From NCBI GenBank assembly GCA_947568835.1, contig OX387603.1:24514651-24578650 (forward strand): DNA of 64,000 bases, read 5' to 3'. A model generated the notes under the pieces. It ran no database searches and was not told the DNA's origin. It saw only the letters and a program-made list of their open reading frames with translations. How positions within the stretch are numbered: position 1 is the first letter of the stretch; the number at the start of each line of letters is the position of its first letter. The translations under genes and the position numbers were made by a program. This DNA is from Protonemura montana (Eukaryota; Arthropoda; Insecta; Plecoptera; Nemouridae). Below are positions 1 through 12,911 of this stretch, piece after piece.

Positions 1-2057
1 AATCCACTGTACTCTTCTCTAATTAACTTCGTGGAAGATGACTCGAAAGTTTCTAGCACACCTGGAATTTTCCTTCGCTTACACCGTTCATTTTTTTCTG
101 TGTTTTTAATTACTCGCCTCGACGTACTCATGATGAGCCGGGCCATTGTGATTTTGGGCGCTTGGACCACCTTGACTCCGTTCGCCGTGAATACTTTCAA
201 GGTGGAGGGTGTTTACCTTTACAACACGCGCTGACAGCAATCACAGAGAGCCGTGCCAAGCGTGCCTTTGTCTTTGGGTCGCACTAGGTGCTGGACACAA
301 CACCGTCATCGCGAAATAGGAAGGTGCTATCGATTAGATGGGAAAACATTAGCTGCTAACCAAGCCTGTGATTAAGGAAAGAGGTTCTAAAGCACCTTTA
401 AGAACTGACCACTGTAATTATTCTATCATGCGACCGAAGTGATAAACGGACTTTCGGTCCCATGCGGGACGCTTTCGGGTACCCTCGAGGCGTCGAACCA
501 GCGGGGAGGATCGCCGTCGGAGTGAAATGCTTTCCCCGTCGCTCATCCGCGCGCGCGCCTGCGTACGTTATCGAGATAATCGCGACTCGATCTCAATGTC
601 TTTCCGACAGAAATGTTTGATTGGAAAGTAGCGGCGATTGACGTAAGCTTTCTATAACTGTCTATAAATAGCGTACCCACTGCTCGGCGTATCGAAGTTT
701 ATGGTCAATTACAAATCATTTCCCTACCTATGATACGTATAAACACGGGAAATGTTTTAAAACGGGCAATTCCCGACCCACGGGTATAATTGCAAGCATT
801 GATTAATTAATTGATTACCAAAATGTGGAGCTCGGTGAGGCATACCTGTTACGGTTTTAAGTTTGAATAGAAACGATCGCAAAAATGCCTACACTGAGAC
901 CTTTTGCCTTATTATCAGAGTTAACCCATCAACAAACGACTACCTCCAATATCGTAAACCCAAAATTGTTATCTACAAGCGTCGGCCAGGACAAAAGCCT
1001 TGCAAGAATACGATTTGCAAAGATAGATACTGAAAACATTTACAAAGCTGAAGAAAAACTTTCTACCGTTTACCGAGTAAAAAGTGCACCGTGATTGAAA
1101 GAAATTTTCAGACAAAAGTGCAGTCAACGCACGTGCAATTAAGTAAGAAGTAATCTATTAAAAGTGTATGCATATTTTAATTACTTTCGATATTATAAAC
1201 GGTGCAATCGCAATGAACTAGGAAAGGCTCGAATGAAAACGATCCCACAACGTTCACCATCAACTGGCAAATTAACTTGTAAGGAAATTAAAAGTTGAAA
1301 CGATTTCTTCATATAACAGTTATCAAACTTCATGCGTTACGATCTCGCCAGACTTGTAAAATGATTACTTGTACCTGGCAATACGAAACGGAAGAAAAAA
1401 ACATACAGCCCTAGCTTCGAGCATTCATCAACCGGATCACGATTCAGGTTAAAAAGTGCCATCAATAAAAAAACTGTCTACAAACTGACTATATTAATCA
1501 AAACATGTAAGCGTTCATCAAGAACGACGCAAGCAGACACAAAACGTTGTTAATAATTGTACCATTCGGGCCTAACGCGCGTCAAGATTCGAGATTGATC
1601 ATGCCACCTTCAGATTAATCACAAGCCACAACGCGCTTTCATTACAAAGCTTGTTCCGTTCCCGACACAACACAAAAATAATTAACATCCCGGACACTAT
1701 TTTAGTAACAAACTGTTTATTTATGTAAATCTAACCACATTGCACCTGTTAATTGCTGCATTGCTGCACTTATCGACTTCAATATAACTGCAAGAGTAAA
1801 CACAACGACAGTGTGTTTGCGGTAATTAATTAATTGTTTACCGAGAAGGTTCGGGCCGCGCGAGTTGAACAAGGTGAAGAACGGGTTGCAGGACAAGACC
1901 GAGCGATTGACACAAGAACGTCTTGCTGTAGTGATTGTTTCCCTCGTTTCACGGTAAAGTCAACGACCGCACCGGAGGGGGAAACTGAAAATGCACCACT
2001 GCATTTACTGAATTTGACAATGTGCGCCACGTGGGTAGTCGCTCAGGTCATCAATCA
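1..2057. other. Non-coding stretch, probably intronic or spacer
   Basis: I see no exon with paired splice sites and no recognisable protein similarity here. Positions 430-560 are CpG-rich, with alternating CG near 550. A TATA-like string, tctataaata, lies at 661-670, but nothing downstream looks like a first exon. The short open frames have random-looking composition. If the minus-strand spectrin-repeat gene continues past exon G, this would be part of its next intron. Confidence 0.5.
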
Positions 2058-3047
2058 GGGTCGTCGTGTTTTCTGTTTGGTCGCAGTAGAAGAATAGGGT
2101 TTGCCGGTTCCATCGGCTGGAACTTTGACAAAATGATGCGCCCAGAAGGGTCGTCGTGTTTTCTGTTTGGTCGCAGTAGAAGAATAGGGTTTGCCGGTTC
2201 CATCGGCTGGAACTTTGACAAAATGATGCGCCCAGAAGGGTCGTCGTGTTTTCTGTTTGGTCGCAGTAGAAGAGTAGGGTTTGCCGGTTCCATCGGCTGG
2301 AACTTTAACAAAATGATGCGCCCAGAAGGTTCGTCGTGTTTTCTGTTTGGTCGCAGTAGAAGAGTAGGGTTTGCCGGTTCCATCGGCTGGAACTTTAACA
2401 AAATGATGCGCCCAGAAGGGTCGTCGTGTTTTCTGTTTGGTCGCAGTAGAAGAGTAGGGTTTGCCGGTTCCATCGGCTGGAACTTTAACAAAATGATGCG
2501 CCCAGAAGGGTCGTCGTGTTTTCTGTTTGGTCGCAGTAGAAGAATAGGGTTTGCCGGTTCCATCGGCTGGAACTTTAACAAAATGATGCGCCCAGAAGGG
2601 TCGTCGTGTTTTCTGTTTGGTCGCAGTAGAAGAGTAGGGTTTGCCGGTTCCATCGGCTGGAACTTTAACAAAATGATGCGCCCAGAAGGGTCGTCGTGTT
2701 TTCTGTTTGGTCGCAGTAGAAGAGTAGGGTTTGCCGGTTCCATCGGCTGGAACTTTGACAAAATGATGCGCCCAGAAGGGTCGTCGTGTTTTCTGTTTGG
2801 TCGCAGTAGAAGAGTAGGGTTTGCCGGTTCCATCGGCTGGAACTTTAACAAAATGATGCGCCCAGAAGGGTCGTCGTGTTTTCTGTTTGGTCGCAGTAGA
2901 AGAGTAGGGTTTGCCGGTTCCATCGGCTGGAACTTTAACAAAATGATGCGCCCAGAAGGGTCGTCGTGTTTTCTGTTTGGTCGCAGTAGAAGAGTAGGGT
3001 TTGCCGGTTCCATCGGCTGGAACTTTAACAAAATGATGCGCCCAGAA
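2058..3047. repeat. 90-bp minisatellite, 11 tandem copies
   Basis: The word ttgccggttccatcggctgg recurs every 90 bp at 2101, 2191, 2281 and so on to 3001, giving 11 full units over 990 bp. Copies differ at very few places: agaatag versus agagtag, ctttgaca versus ctttaaca, and one gggtcg to ggttcg change. The near-identity implies recent amplification or ongoing homogenisation. Because 90 is divisible by three and the unit has no stop in one frame on each strand, the array gives long open frames both ways (2022-3113 plus, 2051-3079 minus). I read these as by-products of the period, not as genes. Confidence 0.97.
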
Positions 3048-4767
3048 AAGTTCGTGTTACGGAGTTCGTTAACGGCCACGTTTCGAAACGGTGCGTGCGT
3101 CAGGGATGATTAATTTTCCGGGAAATTCTGCTACATCGGCACGAGTTTTCCGTTGGGAAACTCTTTCCAAATAGAAAGCTAAAAATTTCATCAGAAAAAT
3201 TTCCACAGATCGTAACTTTTCTATTTTGGCCTTTTGTATCAAATGACTGAACCCGTAGCCTCCATATTTTTGTTAAAAAGAAGTTTTGACCTGCTTCTAT
3301 TGCAGTTTCGCTGTGCAACCTTCGTGAGCTAATTTTATTGCACTTTTAATCGTGTGGCACTTGCTGGCATTACCGTCAAACCATAAGAAGCCGTCGATCG
3401 ATCAAAGTGGATTGCCAAACCGAGCGCAGTTACCTCCTAGTTTTGCCTGGAATTACGTTTTGACCCGAATCACCAGCGACCCAGACCATCTGTCGGGTTG
3501 GCTCATCAATCTCCAATGTTTGTCTGGCACTCAGCAGCCGTTATCATATTGCACACACCACACATGCTACCCACCGGGATTCAAACTGTGGACTCAGCGC
3601 ATGACATCTGTCCCAGCCCACGCAGCAAGGGGAATATGACAGCTCTATCGACGAGCGCGCAATCGATTCAATCACAATTGTCCACGCCACAGGTGGCAAA
3701 CCGATTATCAAAACCAAACAAATAAAGGCAAATACTTTCGCAAATTGGTTCCTTTGTTTACTGTGTTGTAAACAAGAGGTAGAAATTCATGCACGGACGG
3801 GTAAACTAACTAATCAATCGCACGGAATCGTACATTTGCATCACGTTTGGGCGCCGTGAGGACATAGAAGGCAAAAACTATTAACATAATACCGGTTAAA
3901 CGGCCTTTAGACGGCCCTTATACCGCATGGTATCGCGCACAACGGTGGGAGCTGGTAGACAGCAGGAGGCACATTGTAATTCGGTAACTGCAGATCAGTC
4001 ACACTCGACTAGGTTTAATTAGCTCGTACGTAATCATTCGCGCTGCAATGAGACGTGCATTACTCCCAGATTTCATCAGAGAGTCGTTGATGCCGTTCAG
4101 AGCCTTTCGTGCCTTCGTCGGTTTTTTACCAGTATAGGTGGGGAAAAAAAAACGATCTAGAGATAGGATTTGCAAGGCGATAGAAGAGCAATGCGCTTAT
4201 AATTGTGCGATCTCGGCAATAATTTTGATTGGTGAGTCACAATCAATCCAGAAAAATATATATGAGCGATAATATAATGAGCTATGAGGAAGTGGAACGA
4301 CATTTTTGACTGCATATCTGGGCCATCTCTATCCTGAGCAATACGTTTGAGCAGTTTTGCCACAGGCCAGTTGTTTAAAGCATAGTTTAAATAGTTACAC
4401 TTTTCCCACTCCGAGTGTTTTGTTCACTGTAAAGATTATCATCCTTCTAATATCCTGAAACACCCCTGAAACGGTCAGAAGGACTGAGACTCTTCAATAT
4501 GCTACCGGAGACTTTAAAAAACCTACTGTACAAAAATTTAAAACAAGTCTAAAATGTCTTAATGGAACTAGAATTTTACAATATAAGATGAATTTGTGTG
4601 TTTTTGCCAGAATGCTAATAATATGTAAATACTTTGTAATTTAGGACTCAACTGATGTTCTAGAATTAATTTGATTGTTTCTCAAATAGAATATATAATG
4701 AAATAAAAAATTAATTTTAAGTACCTACTTATAACATGTCTATACATTCAAAGGAATTCTTATGACA
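3048..4767. other. Non-coding stretch downstream of exon G
   Basis: No exon is supported here. The part from about 4508 to 4836 has no CpG at all, unlike the CpG-normal sequence before 4400. A weak tRNA-like string (complement of a B-box-like word) lies near 3570-3600 and could be a SINE scrap. Confidence 0.5.
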
Positions 4768-4985
4768 ATAAACAAAACAAACCCACTAAAATCTTTCAAA
4801 GGTATAGAACCTTCCAAAGTCCTTCATAAAACTATCCGACGCAATCCAAAACCCTCTCAGAACCTTTGAAGAGGTATCGCCTCTCCCAAAAACCTTCACG
4901 AAACATTCCTGAAACATTCCTGAAACTTCCCAATAACCTCCCGAAACCCTTCAGAGGTACCGACCCACCCAAAAGCTGAAAACTC
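4768..4985. repeat. Degenerate short tandem repeats beside the exon G donor
   Basis: This intronic stretch repeats variants of three themes: aaaggtatagaacc / gaggtatcgcctc / gaggtaccgaccc, then cccaaaa, then ccttcacgaaac. The string gaaacattcct occurs twice in a row. The units are diverged and of uneven length, roughly 50-70 bp. The array ends about a dozen bases from the 5' splice site of exon G. Confidence 0.6.
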
Positions 4986-4998
4986 GCTTGGTACTCAC

Positions 4999-5211
4999 TC
5001 GATTGCGAAGCTTCTCGGCGCGTTGGTCGAACCAAGTCGTCCAATCTAACGCGTGCAGACACAGGTGCAGCCAGCGGTTCTCGAGGCTGCGAGCGACGTG
5101 TTCCGCGTCGTCGACGCCGCGACGCCCGACGCCGGTATGTCGCCGCGACGAGCAGAGCTTCACCACCGAGCTGACGATCTTGCGGTGCGACTGGATGTCC
5201 CCTTGCAGCAG
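4999..5211 (-). CDS. Exon G: second half of spectrin-type repeat 2
   Basis: This internal exon is 213 bp, exactly 71 codons. It is bounded by a pyrimidine-rich acceptor (tcgttttgtcgtttag) and a consensus donor (cga|GTGAGT). It begins and ends in phase 0, matching the phase-0 end of exon F. The product starts LLQGDIQSHRKIVSSVVKLC and contains a conserved-looking SLENRWLHLCLHALDW block. Both are typical of spectrin-like helices B and C in nesprin/Klarsicht/AKAP6-type scaffolds. Joined in phase to the end of exon F it completes a helical bundle. The middle (about residues 21-37) is an Arg/Gly-rich loop. No KASH or actin-binding domain is seen here; the coding sequence must continue beyond the left edge of the window. 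Confidence 0.85.
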
Positions 5212-8200
5212 CTAAACGACAAAACGATACAACTATGGTTAGCTAAGAGCCAGGTCAACATATGTGCACAGGAGCACTGGGACCTGGGGCAGCAGGCCAG
5301 GTATAAGATTCTGTATATGTCACAACATACTTTTACAAAAATACACCTAAACATCATCAGGGACATCAGAGACAAAATGGTGTTAGGAAAGACAAATTCC
5401 AAAAAGCACTAATTAAGTAGTGCCTTAGCTAAGGAGAGCAACTGACACTCTCAAGTAGGTTGATTGTCCTGATATGTCAGATATACCTCAAATATCATCA
5501 TAAATGACAATCAAACCAGCCCATCCAGTTTCCTAAGGGTTTTTCTCTCGAAATCTTTGACGTGTTCGCACTCCTTCCAACTGGTTTCGTTCCTCCATAT
5601 AAACCAATTAACTTTGTGGATGCAGGCCAAAATGGCGATTTATTCATGCCGGTCATTTAAAATCTCATCAGCACTATTAGAAAAGGACCCCCCTGCATGC
5701 ACTTTAGAACGAATACTCAAATGCAGCCAAAATGTCGGCTGCATTGCCGTTGGGTTCAAACACCTAATCCCTATCCCGTAACAGAGCCAACCTGGCTGTG
5801 AACAGTGGTCTATATGTTTTCACAAAACGGTTCACAAATTCGCTCATTGCTTGCCGTGAGAAATTGCCGCACGAATACACGGTATACAAGCAGCCGGCAA
5901 ATTATTGACACTTGGCTAATGAAATGATGCCGATTTACATAATCACCGACACAGATTTTACCTGCACTTTGTCGACCAATTATAAGCTGGCTATGACTTA
6001 AAAGCTCGCACAAATCAATGTAATTAAAGGCGTCACTGTAGATCTCGTGCCGGCAAAGGTGTAAATGGATCACACGATAAACTTACACGTGGATCAAAAA
6101 GAATTGTAACAAAGAACACATTCCGAAAAGCGATCTATCTCTTTTATATGCTACACGAAGGAACGATAAAATTATTTTCAAAATGAATTTATAATTGGAC
6201 ATTTACGACATGTGAACGAGTTTACTACATGACTGGAGATGATTACGTCTATCCATCTAGCCTACTTTTCTTCATAATGGCATGCATTTCAGGAAGCTTG
6301 ATAATTTAAATAAATAATTTCATGGTACGGAAGCATACATTATTTGTTTGATATTACTATACACATCGCTGCTGCAGCGAGTTGATGAGAAAAAGGAAAG
6401 TCGCTTGGCCCCGTGTGATGCTGTGCTCGCACAAAAGACTCTTGTGTATCTCTTGTAGTTTGTTCTTTGTAATGAATCCAATCAATAGATAGAAGATGTA
6501 CCGACGAACCGAATTGTGCTTAGCTCATCCCGCTAACCAATCACATGTTGATACAGCGTTCAAATAGTCAAACAGAAAACACAACAAGCAATTTACCATG
6601 TGCCAAGCATGTACGCGGACGGAAAAATTTGCTGCAACTCGATAATCAACTTGTTTAACATTGAATTAAGATTCTCGATAAAGTCACCGGCAGCGAGTAA
6701 CAAGTCAATATCTCGTAGATCAATCTGGTCACCACAAGATTTTGATAGAAAACCATGCAACTGTCCGAGATCTTTGCAAGTTCCTCAGGAAAAACTTGAC
6801 CTATGCCTGTAAGGCGCCCGGAAGAAGCCCAGGTCATGCACTTGCTGGGATTAGATAAACATAACGGGGTGCTAGCCGGCCAACAACAAACAGACACAAT
6901 TAAACAGCCACCTCATGGCTCCATTGTCAAAACGAATTACAGAAACAAAACATCAAATTCATTATTGTTTCCAGTCATTTCAATAATTATTCCCGACGAA
7001 TCGAGGGGCCGGATATGCGTACACGCATAGCCCACGTGTATCGTGCGTCACCGGATGTCATTTCGAGGAAAGTGCGTACTCGCGCAAAGCAAGAGATGCG
7101 AGTGACAGTGGCTAATGGGAGGGGGCAAAGAAATTGTAACATTCGGACGAAAGTTTATGGAAACGGCGAACCGGAGGAACGAATTTCCCTAAGTACAGTC
7201 CGTGGCTTGTTGACCGTGCATTTCACCGTGCTACATGATTTGATCTCGGCCGCTGGACCTGGTCGCCCAGTTCGCGTACCGTCGCAGGGATGTGGGAGGT
7301 GGAGGTGTGTCGTTCTGAACGCATGCCGATTGCCTGCAAATGACCGTCAACTCGAGCATTGTTATTCTGCGCGCAGCTCATTGTGCCGGGCCAGCAATTA
7401 GAGATATTATCTTAGAGTGGAAACGCGTACTCGCAAGCTCTGTACGACTGCTAAGTGCCGAGCAGCAACTGCCAATTACATGCTACCAGCATCTCTTCTG
7501 TGTACGAACAGAGCCATGGACTTAATTCATTTCGCTAATACACCTGAATTGCTTTCAGAAGTACACTGCCTGAGGAAAAATTCATTTAACTGTCGCGCTT
7601 AAAATGTACATATTTATTTTCTCTCGACTTTTCTTTCAAATTTTTTTTTGTGGCCGGTCGATGAGGGCACCAAAAAAGTTGCGAAATCTGTTGCCAACTC
7701 GCGGTAATGGACATGAGAAGCTGCTGTTTCGGTACACAAACACCATAAGAGTTCGCTTTTTGAGAAGATAATGGCCCAATTTCACGGACCAGCAGCGCCA
7801 AAAACCGTTTGATCGAGGAAAGTTTTTTCCCTCCTCTTCTTGGCAACTTTATGAGGGTAAGTGACCTGCAATGTGTACAATTAATATGCTGGATAATGAG
7901 AGGAACGTGCCGACTCCGAGACAAGCAAGCGATACCGCCCTTTCGCCTCTTGTGTACGGTATTACAAAACGTCAACACAGACCGTGGCTACGTGCCCGGC
8001 ACACAATTTCGCACACATGTTTAGTCTGCCGCCAGTCGCCCACTCGAGCACAATGATTTGTGACACACAAAAACAAGTGCACACGCACAAAGCAGGCGCC
8101 GCTCTCGTGCTGGCGCGCATCCCGCGGCAGAAAGCTCAATGAAATACAACTACAACTATACGACCAGAGCACAATGATTTATCAGTTACCTGCACGCGAC

Positions 8201-11200
8201 TTTCTCGCGAGTATACGGATTATTTTAATTACTATTGTCAATTACACGGCGAGATTATTCACTGAACTCTATTCTAAAATCCAGTCTAACTGGCAAGTCT
8301 CGATGATGGTTCGTAACTTCTGAGCAAAGAATGGAAATTGAGACCAAAGAAGGACTCGCAAGTTGTGCACCTATAGAAAGACCTGAAGACCCATTCTACC
8401 GGCTTGTGAATAAATTAAGTGGACGAAATCTGCAAACTACTATCTCTTGCTAATTTCTTGTGGTTCTCTGTGGGCGGAATTGAAAGTTGCCTACAGCGTT
8501 CCAATAATAGTCGCATTGAAAAGCGAAGGTCTTTGTTAAACTAAAATATGATGGACCACAACGAAGGACAGAAATACGAAGAAAATGTTCTTCACATGTA
8601 ACGTCTCCCCAGTAAGCCACCTAATTGAGCCAAGTCACTTTTACGAGAAGAGTCCGACATAAATCACAATTAAATTAGTCTGGAACATTATTCACAAACA
8701 CACTTCGCCGCACATTACCCGACAAGTCGAATAATTTGGAGGCAGCACAAAACTAGAAAGGACCGTTACTTCCCCGCGTGGCGATGCTAGGCAAGGAGCA
8801 AAACGAGCAAGACGACGTGAACCTGACTGGACTCGTCAAGTCGTCCAAAGGGATAACGGGCTGAGTCCCACGACTCGGTTGCCTTGGACACAAGCGAGCG
8901 CCGGTATTTTCAAATCGATAGCCATTCAATGTTAATTCTCTCCGTGTATTCACCGGTCTACAGAGTTATCGACCGGGCAAGCAAATACACTTCGAAGAAT
9001 CGTCTCCTACAGGAAAATCCCACGACAGCGGGAAAGGGCATAAAAAAAACCAATGCCAATCCATAACGGCAGACAGCAAGAAAACGGCCATCCACTTCTT
9101 ATGTGCATCAAAGTCGCGCGGCCAAGTTAGCCACACCTTCCATGAACTCTGCTGGCCGCGAATCAATCAATCAATCCTAGTCTCGGCGAGAAAGGAGGTG
9201 GCACTTTGTCTGCAACCCGTACCAGGCCGTTCTGGGCCGATGCCACCAGATTGCAGCCCTTCCATGCGAGGCGATCACGTGCTTTGAAGCAGTCAACTCC
9301 GGCGTGCAATTCACCACTCAGCACCTCGGTTTGTTTGGACGGTAAGCGGCACACATGGACGCCACCCCCTCGACAATTGTACGCACATGACGCAACGAGG
9401 TGTATACATCATGCGTGGAGAGGAAGTGGGGCTTTTGTGAAGCGAGCCAGCTGCAGTTTAAATGCGATCTGATATCAATGCGATGGTAATTAAGGATTGC
9501 CACACTTTTTCACGGCGGCCCGGAACGCGGCGAGGTGGATGCAAAGTGACAGACCGAGGCGGCAACGGGACGATCATGTTGCAGTTCTAGGTGATGGACG
9601 TCTTCGCCGCAACCGATGCAATGTTTCAAACGTTTTTCACTGGGCACATCTTTGTCTTACAGCCTCGATGAACGCGATGCCAAGACTCCACATGGCGGCT
9701 TCATTAAGAATGAATTAGTTAATCAACGTGGACGTTTAGAAAGAACGCCGCAGAGCATATAGGAGTTACCACAAAAAAAAAGGTATCCCAAAAACTTACT
9801 ACAAGGCAAGATTATGTTCTATTCTTCGTCGTTACGTCATGTATGTGGTTACAATTTTTTACTTCGAAAATTTTGAAGTCGGTCTTGAACTTGTGCTAAG
9901 CGTTTTGTCAGATTTAAATTCTCCGAGCACGACCTCCTCCTGTGTACAGTGGAAACTGTTTGTTCAATCTTCAACGTAAGATGTTTCAGATGGGTTTAAG
10001 ACGAAGCGCAAATAAAGTATCCCTCTCTTTCAACAAAGACTTGCTTCAATGACAGCGTAGCGCCTCTCAAATCTACATAAATAGTCTTACGATCACCATG
10101 TAAACCTTCATTCGAAATAAATGTGATTATTTCAATTTGTATGCAGTAATCCCTCTACACAGGTGGGATGACCCGTCCATCACGGCACGCCACGGAGGGC
10201 CACGACGACGCCGTCGCTGAGGACGCCTCTTGGGTGGCAGTTGATTCATGGTGGATCAGCGAGGGGACCGCAACAAACAAACCCTTATCGACGCGCCCCA
10301 GCCGGCATCGGAACAGATCGACGCCCCCGACTGTTTGCCTGCCAGGCTGCCACAAGAGGTAAAATCTTGACATGATCACCAAATAAAGCGGGGATGCCCG
10401 TGACAAATGACTCGCTACTGAAAGACTTCTTAGAAAATCCTGGCTTTACTGTTAGGTATAGCACGAATTTGTTATAGATTATAGATTTAAAGTATGAAGA
10501 TAGCACCCATGTGATGGGGATCGCAGAAAAAGTTCTTTAATCGCAGCATGCGGGCGAGATGTGATTGAATTATGCGACCTGATTGCTCCACGGTGTTCAC
10601 TGCCAGGATCGGCGCTGCGAGCATTTATAGAACAACGCCAGGCTAATTGAGTATTGTCATGTTTAAATGCGTGTATCGAATGAGGGTGGCTTAATTCGTC
10701 GAGCCCGGCGTTTGATTTAAGTACAGGGTTCGGTCGGGATGGACCGTTTGTATTAGAGTGCCATATTGTGAGTTATTGCTCCCCTAGGGGATAAGGGTGG
10801 GCTTCTCAGAGTTTTGTTTGGGGTCCGTTTAGATGTCGGTTCTGATGAACGGCTTCCCTAGACCTGGGAACCAGCGCGAAGAACTCGAGAGTTTACAGGA
10901 ACAGTTATATTCTTCGGCTATTTTACAAGTTACAACACTGTGTAATCATCTTCTTCTTCTTCGACGTGTAAGTGATTCAAATTTGGTTTCCATGCATTTA
11001 CAAAACATTTCGTCATCGCCATCGCTTGCCGGATGAGCTATTGGAAAGGAGATCAGGGTTTCACACCCAAATTGATGGTTATAAAGAATAATGCAATTTA
11101 TTTGATGCTGCAAGAAAATGTTCCTTTAAATCATTTAAACTGTTAACACCCAAAGCACGGAGCGCGAGGCAGCTAAGAAAGTGTGCGTATCCGGAGAGTA

Positions 11201-12861
11201 TTTATAAACGCGCCATTTTGCCAAAGTTTCACGCGCGAAAAACCGTGCAGATGGCTTTTATTAACAGACGACAAGTCAGTATGGGTCCCATCTCACAAAG
11301 CGCGCTAAAAATACGTCCACTTTCGCGAAGATTTCAAAAGCAAACAGTGTTCGAATGATAACAAATCTGTGGCACAGATGCAATCTTTTATAGAAAGCAA
11401 AGAACGTCCTCGATAAATCGGCAGAAAAATGCGTACACCCGAAAAACCATCACTCAGATCAATAACTGTACCACATGCAATGCACATCAATCGCAAGTAC
11501 TGTAACAAAGAAGTAGGAAGTCTGTATTTTTAGATGAACTTCACAACTCTTTCATGTGCTTGGGAGTATAACTGCTGTAATTGGCAGCAGCATACCACAT
11601 GCAATTTAACAGTCTGGCCTCTGTGAAATGGTATCTCTGTCGTCGCGTAAATAGCTCCCGACAGTCACGTGGCTTTGCGTACCGAGTTGGTACCCTCCTC
11701 CTCGCGATACTCATTCAGGAGCCATGTGTCATGGACCCCACGAGTTTCGACCACTTGAACGCGCCAACCCAGGAAGCTGGATGGACGTATTGTGCACTCG
11801 ATTAGCCCGGCGATACGTGATACGTGATATCAATTCTGAACTGGGACGAGCTATTTTAGACGCTGAGTCGGTGGCACTTTACGCACGGTGCAGCTGACCA
11901 AATTTACATTCGACGTCGTCTGCAGTGGCGACAATTTGGGGAATTGGTTTGAATTAAAGAAATTTGCACATTTAGGTTAACTGCATCTGCAAATAGAGCC
12001 TTGTAACAAGCGTGAATACTTGTGCGTGACTAGATGCTTGGACAAAACGAAAAGTGTGTGTAGTTATTTTCGCATACCAAGGTCCTGTATTTGCTAAACT
12101 CACCGTTCAGTGAAATTATGTTTGCTAAAATCATCCGCACTTCAACATGAAGCCTACTCAAAGCAGAATCTCTTGTGTGGAGATCAACAATGACACTCGT
12201 TCTTGTCCGTACGCGCATGACTGGCGAATTCGCATGGAAAATTCGCTGCCTCAGGCTAGGACTATAAGGATTGACATTCTTACCCGCTTTCCAGCCCGCA
12301 AATATTCTACTGAGTGCAAACGCGATGCCTGGAAGTTTGTACTTGCCACGTGAGTTCTCCAATTATACTGTCAACCACGAGAAACATCAAATTCCCGATG
12401 AAAACATGATCAATGCGAGTGTGGAAAAAGAAAAAGCCGCCGTAACGCAAGCAGCTATAAAATACCGTTCTCAAAAAACGGCACTTTTATGTTTGATTAC
12501 CTTCCCATCAAGAACAAAAAGCAATACTGTTTGCGCCATTACGCGCAGTCAATTTGCCAGATTCGAAAACGTGATTTATCCTCTAAAAATAAACTCGATA
12601 CCAACTGCAAAGTGTGCCATTTCCGCGAACATCAATTCATTGATCGGTAATCCATCCCGAAGTGTCCACTCCTTCGACTCGCTATGCTCGTTCTGACAGA
12701 AAGGAGACGCATGCAATCGCCAGCTCGGATGCAGCTATCAAAATGCGATGGCATTCAGAAAATACACTTCTCGAAACAAACGGTTAAATATGAAGTTGAC
12801 TAGAAACAATAGTAATGCAACCACATTTCTCTGAAGGCGCGGATGTCGATCATCCATAGTC

Positions 12862-12911
12862 GTGCCCCGCAGTGCCCCGCAGTGCCCCGCAGCGCCCCGC
12901 AAAGCCCCGCA
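12862..12911. repeat. Decamer tandem repeat, 5 copies
   Basis: The unit gtgccccgca is repeated three times exactly, followed by two variants (gcgccccgca, aagccccgca). It is a small GC-rich microsatellite in intronic sequence. Confidence 0.9.

Noticed and set aside
661-670. TATA-like string after a CpG-rich patch, as a promoter
   Set aside because: No first exon, initiator or downstream coding sequence could be tied to it, and AT-rich matches are common.
2022-3113. A 363-codon plus-strand frame and a 342-codon minus-strand frame of 30-residue repeats
   Set aside because: Both follow from a 90-bp tandem unit without stops. There is no splice context, no signal or domain, and both strands are equally open.
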